Positions 46,125-56,684 of a stretch of DNA of 64,000 nt are shown here, in pieces (position 1 is the stretch's first letter; each line of letters begins with the position of its first letter). Both the position numbers and the translations under genes were made by a program. Source of the stretch: Pseudomonas zanjanensis (GTDB lineage Bacteria; Pseudomonadota; Gammaproteobacteria; Pseudomonadales; Pseudomonadaceae); NCBI RefSeq assembly GCF_014268745.2, contig NZ_JABWRB020000001.1, positions 3,534,001 through 3,598,000 on the forward strand, written 5' to 3'. The notes under the pieces were generated by a model. The model made no database searches and was not told the DNA's origin. It saw only the letters and a list, made by a program, of their open reading frames with translations.

Positions 46125-48956
46125 TTAAACAGTGAAGGCATCTTGCAGCAGTTTTTCCTGCTGCTCGGCGTGCATCGACGCATAACCACACGCGGGTGCA
46201 GCGGAAGCATCACGGCCGGCATATTCCAGGCCCAGGGCCTTGTTATGGTTGCCGATGCTGCGACGCAGGTGATGCTGGCTGCTGTACCACGCGCCTTGGT
46301 TCATCGGTTCTTCCTGACACCACACCACATGGGTGAGGTTGGTGTAAGGCGCGATGGCCTCCATCAGGTCTTCTTCCGGGAACGGGTAAAGCTGCTCGAT
46401 ACGCACGATGGCGATGTCTTCGCGGCCTTCGGCACGACGTTTTTCCAGCAGGTCGTAGTAGACCTTGCCGCTGCACAGGACCAGGCGAGTCACTTTCGCC
46501 GCGTCCAGAGTGTCGATTTCCGAAATGACCGTCTGGAACGAGCCTTCGGCCAGGTCCTCGAGCGTGGAAATCGCCAGTTTGTGACGCAGCAGGGACTTCG
46601 GTGTCAGCACGATCAGCGGCTTGCGCAGCGGACGGATGACCTGGCGACGCAGCAGGTGGTAGATCTGCGCTGGAGTCGTCGGTACGCAAACCTGGACGTT
46701 GTGCTCGGCGCACAGCTGCAGGTAACGCTCCAGACGTGCCGAAGAGTGCTCCGGCCCCTGCCCTTCATAACCGTGTGGCAACAGCATGGTCAGACCGCAG
46801 AGACGGCCCCACTTGTGCTCGCCGCTGGTGATGAACTGGTCGACAACCACCTGGGCACCGTTGGCGAAGTCGCCGAACTGGGCTTCCCAGATCACCAGGG
46901 CATTTGGCTCGGTGGTGGAATAGCCATATTCGAACGCCAGGACGGCTTCCTCGGACAGCAGCGAATCGTACAGGTCGAAACGGGGCTGGCCTTTGTACAG
47001 GTGTTGCAGCGGGATGTGGGTGCTGGCGTCTTTCTGGTTGTGCAGCGCCGCGTGGCGGTGCGAGAAAGTGCCACGGCCTACGTCCTGGCCGGTGATGCGA
47101 ATCGGGTGACCTTCGAACGCCAGGGTCGCGTACGCCATGGTTTCGGCGTAACCCCAGTTGATCGGCAGGCCACCGGCTTGCATCTTCTGCCGGTCTTCGT
47201 AGATTTTCGCAACCTGGCGCTGGACCACGAAGCCTTCCGGGATTTCCAGCAGCTTGGCGGACAATTCCTGCAGGGTCTTGAGGTCGAAACGCGTGTCGTG
47301 ACGCGCGGTCCAGGCGTGGCCCAGGTACGGACGCCAGTCCACGAACAGTTCCTTGTTCGGTTCCTTGACCAGGCTTTTTACCACGTGTAGGCCGTTATCC
47401 AGGGCGTTGCGATATTCATCGACTTTTTCCTGGACGCGGCCGGCATCCAGCACGCCGCTCTGGGTCAGGCGCTCGGCATACAGCTCACGGGTGGTGCGCT
47501 GCTTGGCGATCTGCTGGTACATCAGCGGCTGGGTGCCGCTTGGCTCGTCGGCCTCGTTGTGACCGCGACGACGGTAGCAGACCAGGTCGATCACCACGTC
47601 GCGCTTGTATTGCATGCGGTAGTCGATGGCCAACTGGGTCACGAACAGCACGGCTTCCGGGTCATCGCCATTCACATGGAGAATCGGCGCCTGGATCATT
47701 TTCGCGACGTCGGTTGCGTACTCGGTGGAGCGCGAGTCCAGCGGGTTGCTGATGGTGAAACCGACCTGGTTGTTGATCACGATGTGCACGGTACCGCCGG
47801 TCTTGAAACCGCGGGTCTGCGACATCTGGAAGGTTTCCATGACCACGCCTTGACCGGCGAATGCCGCGTCACCGTGGATGGAGATCGGCAGCACCTTCTC
47901 GCCGGTCGGATCGTTGCGACGATCCTGGCGGGCACGGACCGAACCCTCGACCACCGGGGAAACGATTTCCAGGTGGGACGGGTTGAAGGCCATGGCCAGG
48001 TGGACTTCGCCACCGGTGGTCATCACGTTGGACGAGAAGCCCTGGTGGTATTTCACGTCACCGGAGCCCAGCTCGACCTTCTTCTTGCCTTCGAACTCGT
48101 CGAACAGCTCGCGCGGGTTCTTGCCGAAGGTGTTGACCAGAACGTTCAGGCGGCCACGGTGGGCCATGCCGATGACGACTTCCTTGGTGCCGTAGGAACC
48201 GGAACGCTGGATCAGCTCGTCGAGCATCGGAATCAGGCTTTCGCCGCCTTCCAGGCCGAAACGCTTGGTGCCCGGGTATTTGGTACCCAGGTATTTTTCC
48301 AGGCCTTCACCGGCGGTGACGCGCTCGAGCAAGTGGCTCTTGATGTCGGCGGAGTACGTCGGACGGCCACGAACGCTTTCCAGACGCTGCTGGAACCACT
48401 GGCGCTGCTCGGAATCGGTGATGTGCGTAAATTCAGCGCCGATGGTGCGGCAATATGTCTGCTGCAACGCTTCGTGAATTTCGCGTAGGCTCGCTTCCTC
48501 TTTGCCGATGAACAGGTCGCCGGCACGGAAGGTCGTATCAAGGTCGGCATTGGTCAAGCCGTAGTGAGTGATCGACAGGTCTGCAGGTGCAGGACGCTGC
48601 CACAGCCCCAGCGGGTCAAGCTGGGCTGCCTGGTGGCCACGCATCCGGTAGGCCTGGATCAGTCGCAGCACTTCAACTTGCTTCTTCTCGTGCTCGGAGC
48701 TCACGCTGCCGGCAGACACCGGTTGAGCGCGGCGCTGGTTCTTTGCCAGCAGCACGAAATGATCGCGAATCGTCGAGTGCGAAACATCAGTGGCAGAGTT
48801 ACCGTCAGCGGGCAACTTCTGAAAGTAGGTGCGCCATTCTTCTGGCACAGCGTTAGGGTCGTGCAGGTAGAGCTCGTAGAGCTCTTCCACATAGGCAGCG
48901 TTACCACCGGAGAGGTGGGCACTGTTCCACATGCGCTGCATCACGCTTTCTTGCAT
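46125..48956 (-). CDS. sucA: 2-oxoglutarate dehydrogenase E1 component
   Basis: 943 aa, full length. Thiamine-diphosphate enzyme that decarboxylates 2-oxoglutarate and hands succinyl to SucB. IGMAHRGRLNVL and HGDAAFAGQGVVMETFQMS hold the active-site His and the ThDP/Mg site. 44 bp ahead of sucB. A 262-bp gap with a terminator-like hairpin separates it from sdhB, so it may have its own promoter. Confidence 0.98.
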   Translation of the reverse strand: MQESVMQRMWNSAHLSGGNAAYVEELYELYLHDPNAVPEEWRTYFQKLPADGNSATDVSHSTIRDHFVLLAKNQRRAQPVSAGSVSSEHEKKQVEVLRLIQAYRMRGHQAAQLDPLGLWQRPAPADLSITHYGLTNADLDTTFRAGDLFIGKEEASLREIHEALQQTYCRTIGAEFTHITDSEQRQWFQQRLESVRGRPTYSADIKSHLLERVTAGEGLEKYLGTKYPGTKRFGLEGGESLIPMLDELIQRSGSYGTKEVVIGMAHRGRLNVLVNTFGKNPRELFDEFEGKKKVELGSGDVKYHQGFSSNVMTTGGEVHLAMAFNPSHLEIVSPVVEGSVRARQDRRNDPTGEKVLPISIHGDAAFAGQGVVMETFQMSQTRGFKTGGTVHIVINNQVGFTISNPLDSRSTEYATDVAKMIQAPILHVNGDDPEAVLFVTQLAIDYRMQYKRDVVIDLVCYRRRGHNEADEPSGTQPLMYQQIAKQRTTRELYAERLTQSGVLDAGRVQEKVDEYRNALDNGLHVVKSLVKEPNKELFVDWRPYLGHAWTARHDTRFDLKTLQELSAKLLEIPEGFVVQRQVAKIYEDRQKMQAGGLPINWGYAETMAYATLAFEGHPIRITGQDVGRGTFSHRHAALHNQKDASTHIPLQHLYKGQPRFDLYDSLLSEEAVLAFEYGYSTTEPNALVIWEAQFGDFANGAQVVVDQFITSGEHKWGRLCGLTMLLPHGYEGQGPEHSSARLERYLQLCAEHNVQVCVPTTPAQIYHLLRRQVIRPLRKPLIVLTPKSLLRHKLAISTLEDLAEGSFQTVISEIDTLDAAKVTRLVLCSGKVYYDLLEKRRAEGREDIAIVRIEQLYPFPEEDLMEAIAPYTNLTHVVWCQEEPMNQGAWYSSQHHLRRSIGNHNKALGLEYAGRDASAAPACGYASMHAEQQEKLLQDAFTV

Positions 48957-49103
48957 GCTTGGTCACCCTCGATTAGGGGAACACCACCGGCGAAAACACC
49001 GAGCAAACTTGCAGAAGTCCGAGTGCAGCGACTAAAACAAGCCACTTAGGATCACGCTGATAGTCCGGGTACCAGCCCGGATGCCCCTGCTTGTCTCATT
49101 TCT

Positions 49104-49140
49104 TCAAAATAAGAACCGCCGCTTTGTAAGCGGCTGTTCT
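49104..49140 (-). terminator. Terminator-like hairpin between sdhB and sucA
   Basis: On the minus strand AGAAC-A-GCCGCTT pairs with AAGCGGC-G-GTTCT (one mismatch pair), followed by TATTTTG. A second perfect hairpin CGCGGG/CCCGCG lies at 49155-49172. Together they suggest at least partial termination of the sdhCDAB transcript before sucA. Confidence 0.6.
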
Positions 49141-49218
49141 GGTTATAGCCATGACGCGGGTTGAAGCCCGCGCCCTGGCCTTTACGGGTACAACGGTCCT
49201 ACGGGTACAGCAGCTGAA

Positions 49219-49923
49219 TCACACGCCGCTTTGCAGCAGCATGTTACGAATGTGACCGATGGCCTTAGTCGGGTTCAGGCCTTTCGGACAGACGTTGACG
49301 CAGTTCATGATCCCGCGGCAGCGGAATACGCTGAACGGGTCATCCAGCGAAGCCAGACGCTCGGACGTCTTGGTGTCACGGCTGTCTGCCAGGAAGCGGT
49401 ACGCTTGCAGCAGGGCGGCCGGGCCCAGGAACTTGTCCGGGTTCCACCAGAACGATGGGCACGAGGTCGAGCAGCAAGCGCACAGGATGCACTCGTACAG
49501 ACCGTCGAGCTTCTCACGCTCTTCCGGAGACTGCAGACGTTCGATGGCCGGAGCCGGCGTGTCGTTCTGCAGGAATGGCTTCACCTTCTCGTATTGCTTG
49601 TAGAAGATGCTCATATCGACGACCAGGTCACGGATAACCGGCAAACCTGGCAACGGACGCACCACCAGCTTGTTGCCCTTGACCACGGCCGACAACGGCG
49701 TGATGCAGGCCAGGCCGTTCTTGCCGTTGATGTTCATGCCGTCGGAGCCGCAAACGCCCTCGCGGCAAGAGCGACGATAGGAGAAACCCTCGTCCTGCTC
49801 TTTGATCAGGGCCAGCACGTCCAGCACCATCAGGTCTTTACCACCGGTGTCGACCTGGAAGTCCTGCATGAACGGCGCAGCGTCCTGATCAGGGTTGTAG
49901 CGATAAACACTGACTTGCAACAT
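49219..49923 (-). CDS. sdhB: Succinate dehydrogenase iron-sulfur subunit
   Basis: 234 aa from the ATG at 49923 (MLQVSVYRYNPDQDAAPFMQ), with AAGGGTG upstream. A 2Fe-2S set SCREGVCGSDGMNINGKNGLAC (split by loop) is followed by the 4Fe-4S motif CILCACCSTSCP and the 3Fe-4S motif CRGIMNCVNVCPKGLNP. Transfers electrons from SdhA to quinone in the inner membrane. Confidence 0.98.
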   Translation of the reverse strand: MLQVSVYRYNPDQDAAPFMQDFQVDTGGKDLMVLDVLALIKEQDEGFSYRRSCREGVCGSDGMNINGKNGLACITPLSAVVKGNKLVVRPLPGLPVIRDLVVDMSIFYKQYEKVKPFLQNDTPAPAIERLQSPEEREKLDGLYECILCACCSTSCPSFWWNPDKFLGPAALLQAYRFLADSRDTKTSERLASLDDPFSVFRCRGIMNCVNVCPKGLNPTKAIGHIRNMLLQSGV

Positions 49924-49934
49924 AGCGGTCACCC

Positions 49935-51707
49935 TTAATAAGTCCGGACTTTTGGTTCGAAAGTCGGAACAGTCTTCGGCGAGAAGTTCACGGCACGCTT
50001 GGCGACGCGTTTTTCACCCGGGAAGTACAAGGTGTGGCACAGCCAGTTTTCGTCGTCACGGTCTTCGAAGTCTTCGCGGGCGTGGGCGCCACGGGACTCT
50101 TTACGCACTTCTGCGGCGATGGCGGTGGCTTCGGCCACTTCCAGCAGGTTCTGCAATTCCAGCGCTTCGATACGGGCAGTGTTGAACGCCTGCGACTTAT
50201 CGTTGATCTTCACGTTGGCGATTCGTTCACGCAATTGCGCCAGCTGGGCGATACCCTTCTGCATGTATTCGCCGGTACGGAACACACCGAAGTAGTTCTG
50301 CATGCAGTTTTGCAGCTCGCGACGCAGGGTTGCCACGTCTTCGCCTTCGGTACGCTCGTTCAGAGCGGACAGACGCGCCAGGGCGGCTTCGATGTTGGCG
50401 TCGGTGGCATCGTCATACTCGATACCGTCGGACAGCGCTTTCTCCAGGTGCAGGCCGGCAGCACGACCGAAGACCACCAGGTCGAGCAGCGAGTTGCCGC
50501 CCAGGCGGTTGGCACCGTGGACCGATACGCAAGCCACTTCACCCACTGCGAACAGGCCAGGGATGATTTCGTCCACGCCTTCGCCGTTCTGGGTGATCGC
50601 CTGGCCGTGGATGTTGGTGGCAACGCCGCCCATCATATAGTGGCAGGTTGGAACCACTGGAACCGGCGCGACGACCGGATCGACGTGAGCGAAGGTCTTG
50701 GACAGTTCGCAGATCCCTGGCAGGCGGCTGTGCAGCACTTCCTCGCCCAGGTGATCGAGCTTGAGCATCACGTGGTCGCCGTTCGGGCCACAGCCGTTGC
50801 CGGCGATGATCTCTTTAACCATCGAACGAGCCACGACGTCACGACCGGCAAGGTCCTTGGCGTTCGGCGCATAACGTTCCATGAAACGCTCGCCGTGCTT
50901 GTTGATCAGGTAACCACCTTCACCACGGCAACCTTCGGTCACCAGTACACCGGCGCCGGCGATGCCGGTCGGGTGGAACTGCCACATTTCGATGTCTTGT
51001 ACCGGCACGCCAGCACGCAGGGCCATGCCGACGCCGTCACCGGTGTTGATCAGGGCATTGGTGGTGGATGCGTAGATACGGCCTGCACCGCCGGTCGCCA
51101 GTACGGTGGCCTTGGCGCGGATGTAGGTGGTTTCGCCGGTTTCGATGCAGATCGCGATCACACCGACGAAGGCGCCGTCCTGGTTCTTCACCAGGTCAAC
51201 CGCGTAGTACTCGTTCAGGAACGTGGTACCGGCCTTCAGGTTGCCCTGGTACAGGGTGTGCAGCAGCGCGTGACCGGTACGGTCGGACGCCGCGCAAGTA
51301 CGCGCAGCCTGGCCGCCCTTGCCGTAGTCCTTGGACTGCCCGCCGAACGGACGCTGGTAGATACGACCTTGCTCGGTACGGGAGAACGGCATGCCCATGT
51401 GGTCCAGCTCGAACACCGCGGCCGGGCCTTCCTGACACATGTATTCGATAGCGTCCTGGTCACCGATGTAGTCGGAACCCTTGACGGTATCGTACATGTG
51501 CCAGCGCCAGTCATCGTTCGGGTCGGCCGAAGCGATGGCGCAGGTGATGCCACCCTGGGCGGAAACGGTGTGCGAGCGCGTCGGGAAAACCTTGGTGATC
51601 ACGGCAGTCTTGTGACCGCCCTGCGCCAGTTGCAGCGCCGCGCGCATGCCGGCACCGCCACCACCAATGATGATGGCGTCGAAAGAAATCGTTGGAATGT
51701 TAGCCAT
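49935..51707 (-). CDS. sdhA: Succinate dehydrogenase flavoprotein subunit
   Basis: 590 aa. FAD-binding [21 protein letters not shown]; the covalent FAD His in [12 protein letters not shown]; active-site His/Arg in [20 protein letters not shown] and [21 protein letters not shown]. Separated from sdhD by 3 bp and from sdhB by 11 bp. Confidence 0.98.
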   Translation of the reverse strand: MANIPTISFDAIIIGGGGAGMRAALQLAQGGHKTAVITKVFPTRSHTVSAQGGITCAIASADPNDDWRWHMYDTVKGSDYIGDQDAIEYMCQEGPAAVFELDHMGMPFSRTEQGRIYQRPFGGQSKDYGKGGQAARTCAASDRTGHALLHTLYQGNLKAGTTFLNEYYAVDLVKNQDGAFVGVIAICIETGETTYIRAKATVLATGGAGRIYASTTNALINTGDGVGMALRAGVPVQDIEMWQFHPTGIAGAGVLVTEGCRGEGGYLINKHGERFMERYAPNAKDLAGRDVVARSMVKEIIAGNGCGPNGDHVMLKLDHLGEEVLHSRLPGICELSKTFAHVDPVVAPVPVVPTCHYMMGGVATNIHGQAITQNGEGVDEIIPGLFAVGEVACVSVHGANRLGGNSLLDLVVFGRAAGLHLEKALSDGIEYDDATDANIEAALARLSALNERTEGEDVATLRRELQNCMQNYFGVFRTGEYMQKGIAQLAQLRERIANVKINDKSQAFNTARIEALELQNLLEVAEATAIAAEVRKESRGAHAREDFEDRDDENWLCHTLYFPGEKRVAKRAVNFSPKTVPTFEPKVRTY

Positions 51708-51710
51708 GAA

Positions 51711-52079
51711 TCAGATACCCCAGAGAATCTGCACACCCCAGACGAAGTAAGCGAACATCGCAACGCCGCATACCGCCTGGAAGAGGAAACGTACGGCAGT
51801 CGCCGACTTGCCGAACGCCATTTGCGTCAGGTAGTCGGTCGCGATGGTCCACATGCCGACCCAGGCGTGGGCGCCCAGTGCGACAAGTGCCAGCAGACTG
51901 AAGATACGCATCCAGTTGTTTGCGAACAGTTCATGCCATTGGGCATAGCCAATGCCAGGGTTTGCCACGACATATCCGATCAGGAAAATGAAGTAAGCCG
52001 CGAGAACGACCGCAGACACACGCTGGGCCATCCAGTCGTAGAGGCCCGAACGCGAAAGGTTCGTGACGTTGGTTACCAT
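51711..52079 (-). CDS. sdhD: Succinate dehydrogenase membrane anchor subunit D
   Basis: 122 aa, three membrane helices. Haem-side His in ALVALGAHAWVGMWTIATDYL, and the SGLYDWMAQRVSAVVLAAYF start is typical of SdhD. Overlaps sdhC by 7 bp, so the two membrane subunits are co-translated. Confidence 0.96.
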   Translation of the reverse strand: MVTNVTNLSRSGLYDWMAQRVSAVVLAAYFIFLIGYVVANPGIGYAQWHELFANNWMRIFSLLALVALGAHAWVGMWTIATDYLTQMAFGKSATAVRFLFQAVCGVAMFAYFVWGVQILWGI

Positions 52080-52447
52080 ATCCAGACTCCTGCCAGAACG
52101 ATCAGCACCGCAGACACGGCGATAATGATTTTCGAGCCCAGCTTGCCGCCTTCCAGCGTCTCACCGATGCCCATGTCCATGATCAAGTGGCGCACACCGG
52201 CAACCAAGTGATACAGCAAGGCGGACAGGATGCCCCAAATCACTAGCTTGGCTAGCGGACTGGTCAGACACGCTTTCACCTGACCGAAGCCTTCTTCCGA
52301 ATCGAGCGACTTGTCCAATGCATAAAGCATGATGGCCAGGCTGACGAAGAGGATGACACCGGAAATACGGTGAAGAATGGACGTGTAAGCAGTGACTGGG
52401 AGTTTGATGGTCCTTAGGTCTAGGTTTACAGGTCGTTGGCTTTTCAC
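52073..52447 (-). CDS. sdhC: Succinate dehydrogenase cytochrome b556 subunit C
   Basis: 124 aa from the GTG at 52447 (first residues MKSQRPVNLDLRTIKLPVTA), chosen by family N-terminus; the upstream A8 run on the minus strand gives no good ribosome site. The haem/quinone region includes SILHRISGVILFVSL and LLYHLVAGVRHLIMD. Three membrane helices. Confidence 0.95.
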   Translation of the reverse strand: MKSQRPVNLDLRTIKLPVTAYTSILHRISGVILFVSLAIMLYALDKSLDSEEGFGQVKACLTSPLAKLVIWGILSALLYHLVAGVRHLIMDMGIGETLEGGKLGSKIIIAVSAVLIVLAGVWIW

Positions 52448-52583
52448 GGCTTTTTTTTCACACTGAAGAGCCCCTAACAATCAGGGCAAAGTTGTTGGGG
52501 CGCGCACTGGTCAGGTACTCACCACCCAGGGAGTGACGACCCCCAAGAAAGCAGGCCCAAAAGCCCCTGGCGGTCGGTGGCCG

Positions 52584-52612
52584 AGTATAGACAGTTAGGC
52601 TACTAATGACAA
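52584..52612 (-). promoter_or_regulatory. Sigma70 promoter for sdhC
   Basis: On the minus strand TTGTCA (52607-52612) and TATACT (52584-52589) are 17 bp apart, about 140 bp ahead of the sdhC start. The long leader between them is G/C-rich and contains no open frame worth calling. Confidence 0.8.
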
Positions 52613-52726
52613 CGCGTTCACCTTCCCCTAATAGCGCATTGCACATATGGCGCAAAAGGCGTAAACGGCAGGCAATTTCGCGGAAAAAGTCCGGTTAAAG
52701 CCTTCTGGAGCAAGACTTTAGGCAAA

Positions 52727-52754
52727 TTGACATTCGGATTTATCTCACTATAGT
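52727..52754 (+). promoter_or_regulatory. Sigma70 promoter for gltA
   Basis: TTGACA (52727-52732) and TATAGT (52749-52754) with a 16-bp spacer, 58 bp before the gltA start, divergent from the sdhC promoter with the two -35 boxes about 115 bp apart. The 365-bp gap 52448-52812 otherwise holds no gene. Confidence 0.85.
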
Positions 52755-52812
52755 GGTGCGGGCCCTGCGTGGGGGGTCTGTCTGATGATTCCAAGCATTA
52801 ATAGGAGGCCAC

Positions 52813-54102
52813 ATGGCTGACAAAAAAGCGCAGTTGATCATCGAGGGCGCAGCCCCCGTCGAGCTGCCCATTTTAACCGGCACCGTTGGTCCCGATGTAA
52901 TCGACGTACGGGGCCTGACGGCCACGGGCCGTTTCACCTTTGACCCAGGTTTCATGTCGACCGCCTCGTGCGAGTCGAAAATCACCTACATCGACGGCGA
53001 CAACGGCATCCTGCTGCACCGCGGCTACCCGATCGAGCAACTGGCTGAAAAATCGGACTACCTGGAAACCTGCTACCTACTGCTCAACGGCGAGCTGCCA
53101 ACCGCAGAGCAAAAGGCCCAGTTCGTCAGCACGGTGAAGAACCACACCATGGTTCACGAACAATTGAAGACCTTCTTCAACGGTTTCCGTCGCGATGCCC
53201 ACCCGATGGCCGTCATGTGCGGCGTCGTCGGTGCCCTCTCCGCCTTCTACCACGACTCCCTGGACATCAATAACCCCCAGCATCGCGAAATCTCCGCGAT
53301 CCGCCTGGTGGCGAAGATGCCGACCCTGGCAGCCATGGTCTACAAGTACTCCATGGGCCAGCCCATGATGTACCCGCGCAACGACCTGACCTATGCAGAG
53401 AACTTCCTGCATATGATGTTCAACACCCCGTGCGAGATCAAACCGATCAGCCCGGTGCTCGCCAAGGCCATGGACCGGATCTTCATCCTCCATGCCGACC
53501 ACGAGCAGAACGCCTCCACGTCCACCGTGCGTCTGGCAGGCTCCTCGGGCGCCAACCCGTTCGCCTGTATCGCCGCCGGTATCGCCGCACTCTGGGGCCC
53601 TGCCCACGGCGGTGCCAACGAAGCGGTACTGACCATGCTCGATGAAATCGGCGATGTCTCGAACATCGACAAGTTCATCGCCAAGGCCAAGGACAAGAAC
53701 GATCCGTTCAAGCTGATGGGCTTCGGTCACCGGGTCTACAAGAACCGCGACCCACGCGCCACCGTGATGAAGCAGACCTGCGACGAAGTGCTCAAGGAAC
53801 TGGGGATCAAGAACGATCCGCAACTCGAACTGGCCATGCGCCTGGAAGAGATCGCCCTGACCGACCCGTACTTCATCGAGCGCTCGCTGTACCCGAACGT
53901 CGACTTCTACTCGGGGATCATCCTCAAGGCGATCGGCATTCCAACCAGCATGTTCACCGTGATCTTCGCCCTGGCGCGGACCGTCGGCTGGATCTCCCAC
54001 TGGAAGGAAATGCTCTCCAGCCCGTACAAGATCGGCCGCCCGCGCCAGCTGTACACCGGCTACGAGTCGCGTGACATCACCAAGCTGGAAGATCGCAAGT
54101 AA
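52813..54102 (+). CDS. gltA: Citrate synthase (type II)
   Basis: 429 aa, the size of the hexameric NADH-sensitive Gram-negative type. Active-site His in [12 protein letters not shown] and in [14 protein letters not shown], with catalytic Asp further on in VDFYSGI. AGGAGG lies 6 bases before the ATG. Condenses acetyl-CoA with oxaloacetate, the entry to the TCA cycle. Confidence 0.98.
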   Translation: MADKKAQLIIEGAAPVELPILTGTVGPDVIDVRGLTATGRFTFDPGFMSTASCESKITYIDGDNGILLHRGYPIEQLAEKSDYLETCYLLLNGELPTAEQKAQFVSTVKNHTMVHEQLKTFFNGFRRDAHPMAVMCGVVGALSAFYHDSLDINNPQHREISAIRLVAKMPTLAAMVYKYSMGQPMMYPRNDLTYAENFLHMMFNTPCEIKPISPVLAKAMDRIFILHADHEQNASTSTVRLAGSSGANPFACIAAGIAALWGPAHGGANEAVLTMLDEIGDVSNIDKFIAKAKDKNDPFKLMGFGHRVYKNRDPRATVMKQTCDEVLKELGIKNDPQLELAMRLEEIALTDPYFIERSLYPNVDFYSGIILKAIGIPTSMFTVIFALARTVGWISHWKEMLSSPYKIGRPRQLYTGYESRDITKLEDRK

Positions 54103-54136
54103 GGCCTGCCTTGCGATAGGTTCCTGACTGCACCGA

Positions 54137-54175
54137 AACAGCCCCCGCTTCTTATATAAGCGGGGGCTGTTTTGT
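54137..54175 (+). terminator. gltA terminator
   Basis: AACAGCCCCCGCTT pairs perfectly with AAGCGGGGGCTGTT around a 7-base loop, followed by TTG TTT. Lies 34 bp past the gltA stop. Confidence 0.93.
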
Positions 54176-54221
54176 TTATGCCTCTTTTATCCGATCCAGA
54201 AACTGCATTGGCAGAACCGAC

Positions 54222-54321
54222 GCCATCGCGAGCAAGCTCGCTCCCACAGTTGGCCTGTTGTGAACCCCAAACTTGTGCTCACTGGAGATCCCCTGTGGGA
54301 GCGAGCTTGCTCGCGATGGCG
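54222..54321. repeat. REP pair, type GGGAGCGAGCTTGCTCGCGA, outward
   Basis: CCATCGCGAGCAAGCTCGCT first and its complement last, so the arms face outward. Lies between the convergent gltA and actP terminators in the 302-bp gap 54103-54404. Confidence 0.93.
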
Positions 54322-54349
54322 GCAGGCCTGCCACCCACGAACCCGGCAC

Positions 54350-54386
54350 AAAAAAATACCCCGGCCTCTCGACCGGGGTATTTCTT
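54350..54386 (-). terminator. actP terminator
   Basis: On the minus strand ATACCCCGGTC pairs with GGCCGGGGTAT-like arm (TACCCCGG / CCGGGGTA core) and is followed by T7. 18 bp past the actP stop. Confidence 0.9.
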
Positions 54387-54404
54387 CAAGCACTTATCGC
54401 TACA

Positions 54405-56063
54405 TCAGTGGCTAACCGCCCCACTCGCCCCCAGACCCGTCTGCGAACGCACGAATTGCGGGAAGAACAGCGCCCGCTCGTTGACGCCTTCAGCCGATTT
54501 GTCGGTGATGGAGAAGAACCAGATACCGACGAACGCAATGGCCATCGAGAACAGCGCTGGGTATTCGTACGGGAAGATCGCCTTCTCGTGACCCATGATC
54601 TGCACCCAGATGGTCGGGCCGAGGACCATCAGGCCCACGGCACTGACCAGGCCCAGCCAGCCGCCGATCATCGCGCCACGGGTAGTCAGCTTCTTCCAGT
54701 ACATCGAAAGCAGCAGTACCGGGAAGTTGCAGCTCGCCGCGATGGAGAACGCCAGGCCCACCATGAACGCGATGTTCTGCTTCTCGAACAGGATGCCCAG
54801 GCCGATCGCCAGCACCGCCAGACAGATGGTGGTGATTTTCGAAACCCGAATCTCATCCTTCTCGTTGGCCTTGCCTTTCTTGATCACGCTGGCATACAGG
54901 TCATGGGACACCGCCGAGGCACCGGCCAGGGTCAGGCCTGCTACTACCGCCAGGATGGTCGCGAACGCCACCGCCGAGATGAAGCCCAGGAAGATGCTGC
55001 CGCCAACTGCGTTGGACAGATGCACCGCCGCCATGTTGTTGCCGCCCAGCAAGGCACCTGCCGCGTCCTTGAAGGCCGGGTTCGTGCTGACCAGCAGGAT
55101 CGCGCCGAAGCCGATGATGAAGGTCAGGATGTAGAAGTAGCCGATGAAGCCAGTGGCATACAGCACGCTCTTGCGCGCTTCCTTGGCGTCGCTCACGGTG
55201 AAGAAGCGCATCAGGATGTGTGGCAGGCCAGCGGTGCCGAACATCAGCGCCAGGCCGAGGGAGAAGGCCGAGATCGGATCCTTCACCAGGCCGCCGGGGC
55301 TCATGATCGCCTCGCCTTTAGGGTGAACCTTGACCGCTTCGGCAAACAACATGTTGAAGTCAAAGTTGACGTGTTTCATGACCATCAGGGCCATGAACGA
55401 AGCACCCGACAGCAACAGCACCGCCTTGATGATCTGCACCCAGGTGGTGGCCAGCATGCCGCCGAACAACACGTAGAGGCACATCAGGATACCCACCAGG
55501 ATCACCGCGACGTGGTAGTCCAGGCCGAACAGCAGCTGAATCAGCTTGCCGGCACCGACCATTTGCGCGATCAGGTAGAACGCGACCACCACCAGCGAGC
55601 CGCAGGCGGACAGACTGCGGATCTGGGTTTGCCCGAGGCGATAGGACGCCACGTCGGCAAAGGTGTATTTACCCAGGTTGCGCAGGCGTTCGGCGATCAG
55701 GAACAGAATGATCGGCCAGCCCACCAGGAAGCCGATGGAGTAGATCAGGCCATCGTAGCCGGAGGTGAACACCAGCGCGGAAATGCCCAGGAAGGACGCC
55801 GCCGACATGTAGTCGCCCGCGATTGCCAGGCCGTTCTGGAAGCCGGTGATCTTGCCGCCGGCCGCATAGTAGTCGGCCGCCGAATTGTTTTTCTTGGACG
55901 CCCAGTAGGTGATGTATAGCGTCGCGCCGACAAAGGCCACGAACATCAGGATAGCGGCGACGTTGAGGGGTTGTTTCTGCACGGCACCGGTCAGGGCATC
56001 AGCCGCCCAGGCGCCCGGTGCGAACGCTGCGACGCTCAATAGAGCCAGTAGACGCCGGATCAT
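54405..56063 (-). CDS. actP: Cation/acetate symporter (SSS family)
   Basis: 552 aa from the ATG at 56063 ([20 protein letters not shown], a cleaved signal peptide as in E. coli ActP). About 13 membrane helices; [21 protein letters not shown] is the SSS/ActP signature and [16 protein letters not shown] starts the first core helix. Takes up acetate and related short acids. Overlaps the DUF485 gene by 4 bp. No acs gene lies in the window. Confidence 0.96.
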   Translation of the reverse strand: MIRRLLALLSVAAFAPGAWAADALTGAVQKQPLNVAAILMFVAFVGATLYITYWASKKNNSAADYYAAGGKITGFQNGLAIAGDYMSAASFLGISALVFTSGYDGLIYSIGFLVGWPIILFLIAERLRNLGKYTFADVASYRLGQTQIRSLSACGSLVVVAFYLIAQMVGAGKLIQLLFGLDYHVAVILVGILMCLYVLFGGMLATTWVQIIKAVLLLSGASFMALMVMKHVNFDFNMLFAEAVKVHPKGEAIMSPGGLVKDPISAFSLGLALMFGTAGLPHILMRFFTVSDAKEARKSVLYATGFIGYFYILTFIIGFGAILLVSTNPAFKDAAGALLGGNNMAAVHLSNAVGGSIFLGFISAVAFATILAVVAGLTLAGASAVSHDLYASVIKKGKANEKDEIRVSKITTICLAVLAIGLGILFEKQNIAFMVGLAFSIAASCNFPVLLLSMYWKKLTTRGAMIGGWLGLVSAVGLMVLGPTIWVQIMGHEKAIFPYEYPALFSMAIAFVGIWFFSITDKSAEGVNERALFFPQFVRSQTGLGASGAVSH

Positions 56064-56371
56064 TGCTGAGCCTCCTTGAGAATCGCATTGTTCAGGTCGT
56101 CGAACTCGCCGTTGGCGCGCCGTACGTAGATACCGGTCAGGACGAAGGCCGAGAGAATCAGGCCGACCCCGATGGGGATACCCCAAGTGATGGTGGCCCC
56201 AGGGCTCATCTTGGCCCCGAGAATATGCGGCCCGTAGGCGATCAGAAGAATGAAGCCGGAATACAGCCCAAGCATGATCGCCGAGAGAATCCAGGCGAAC
56301 CTTTCTCGTTTCTTCACCAGCTCCTTGAAGCGCGGGCTGTTTTGAATCGAGAGGTAAATGCTGTCGTTCAT
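56060..56371 (-). CDS. DUF485 membrane protein (YjcH-like partner of ActP)
   Basis: 103 aa with two membrane helices (about 27-49 and 62-82). [20 protein letters not shown] is the family start. Genes of this type almost always precede actP; here the stop and the actP start overlap (ATGA). Probably an accessory to the symporter. Confidence 0.95.
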   Translation of the reverse strand: MNDSIYLSIQNSPRFKELVKKRERFAWILSAIMLGLYSGFILLIAYGPHILGAKMSPGATITWGIPIGVGLILSAFVLTGIYVRRANGEFDDLNNAILKEAQQ

Positions 56372-56505
56372 TGTTTTTATCCTCGCAGCACAGATTTATT
56401 TGGAACAGCTCTACTCTATGCGGCTCCAGGCCAGGTTCCAGACGACCTTAGTATTAGAACGACATGACGGTTTTGCCGGTTTTCCGCACATTTCTCAGTT
56501 CCCTT

Positions 56506-56594
56506 TGTGGGAGCGGGCTTGCTCGCGAATGCGGTGTGTCAGTCAACACATGATCAACTGACACACCGCATTCGCGAGCAAGCCCGCTCCCACA
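56506..56594. repeat. REP pair, type GGGAGCGGGCTTGCTCGCGA, inward
   Basis: Inverted pair with long AATGCGGTGTGTCA extensions, between the DUF485 start and the binding-protein terminator. Confidence 0.95.
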
Positions 56595-56627
56595 GGGTTT
56601 TGTGGAGGAGTCAGGAATCGCACGCAC

Positions 56628-56663
56628 AAAAAAACCGCATGACTCAAAAGCCATGCGGTTTTC
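56628..56663 (-). terminator. Terminator of the binding-protein gene
   Basis: On the minus strand AAAACCGCATGGCTTTTGAG and the matching CATGCGGTTTTTTT arm form ACCGCATG/CATGCGGT with a T7 tail, 21 bp past the stop. Confidence 0.9.
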
Positions 56664-56684
56664 GGAACAGTCAAACCAGGCCGA

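Noticed and set aside
50034..52211. 725-codon open frame on the plus strand
   Set aside because: Antisense to sdhA and sdhD, with the same mirror-frame composition and no plausible start.
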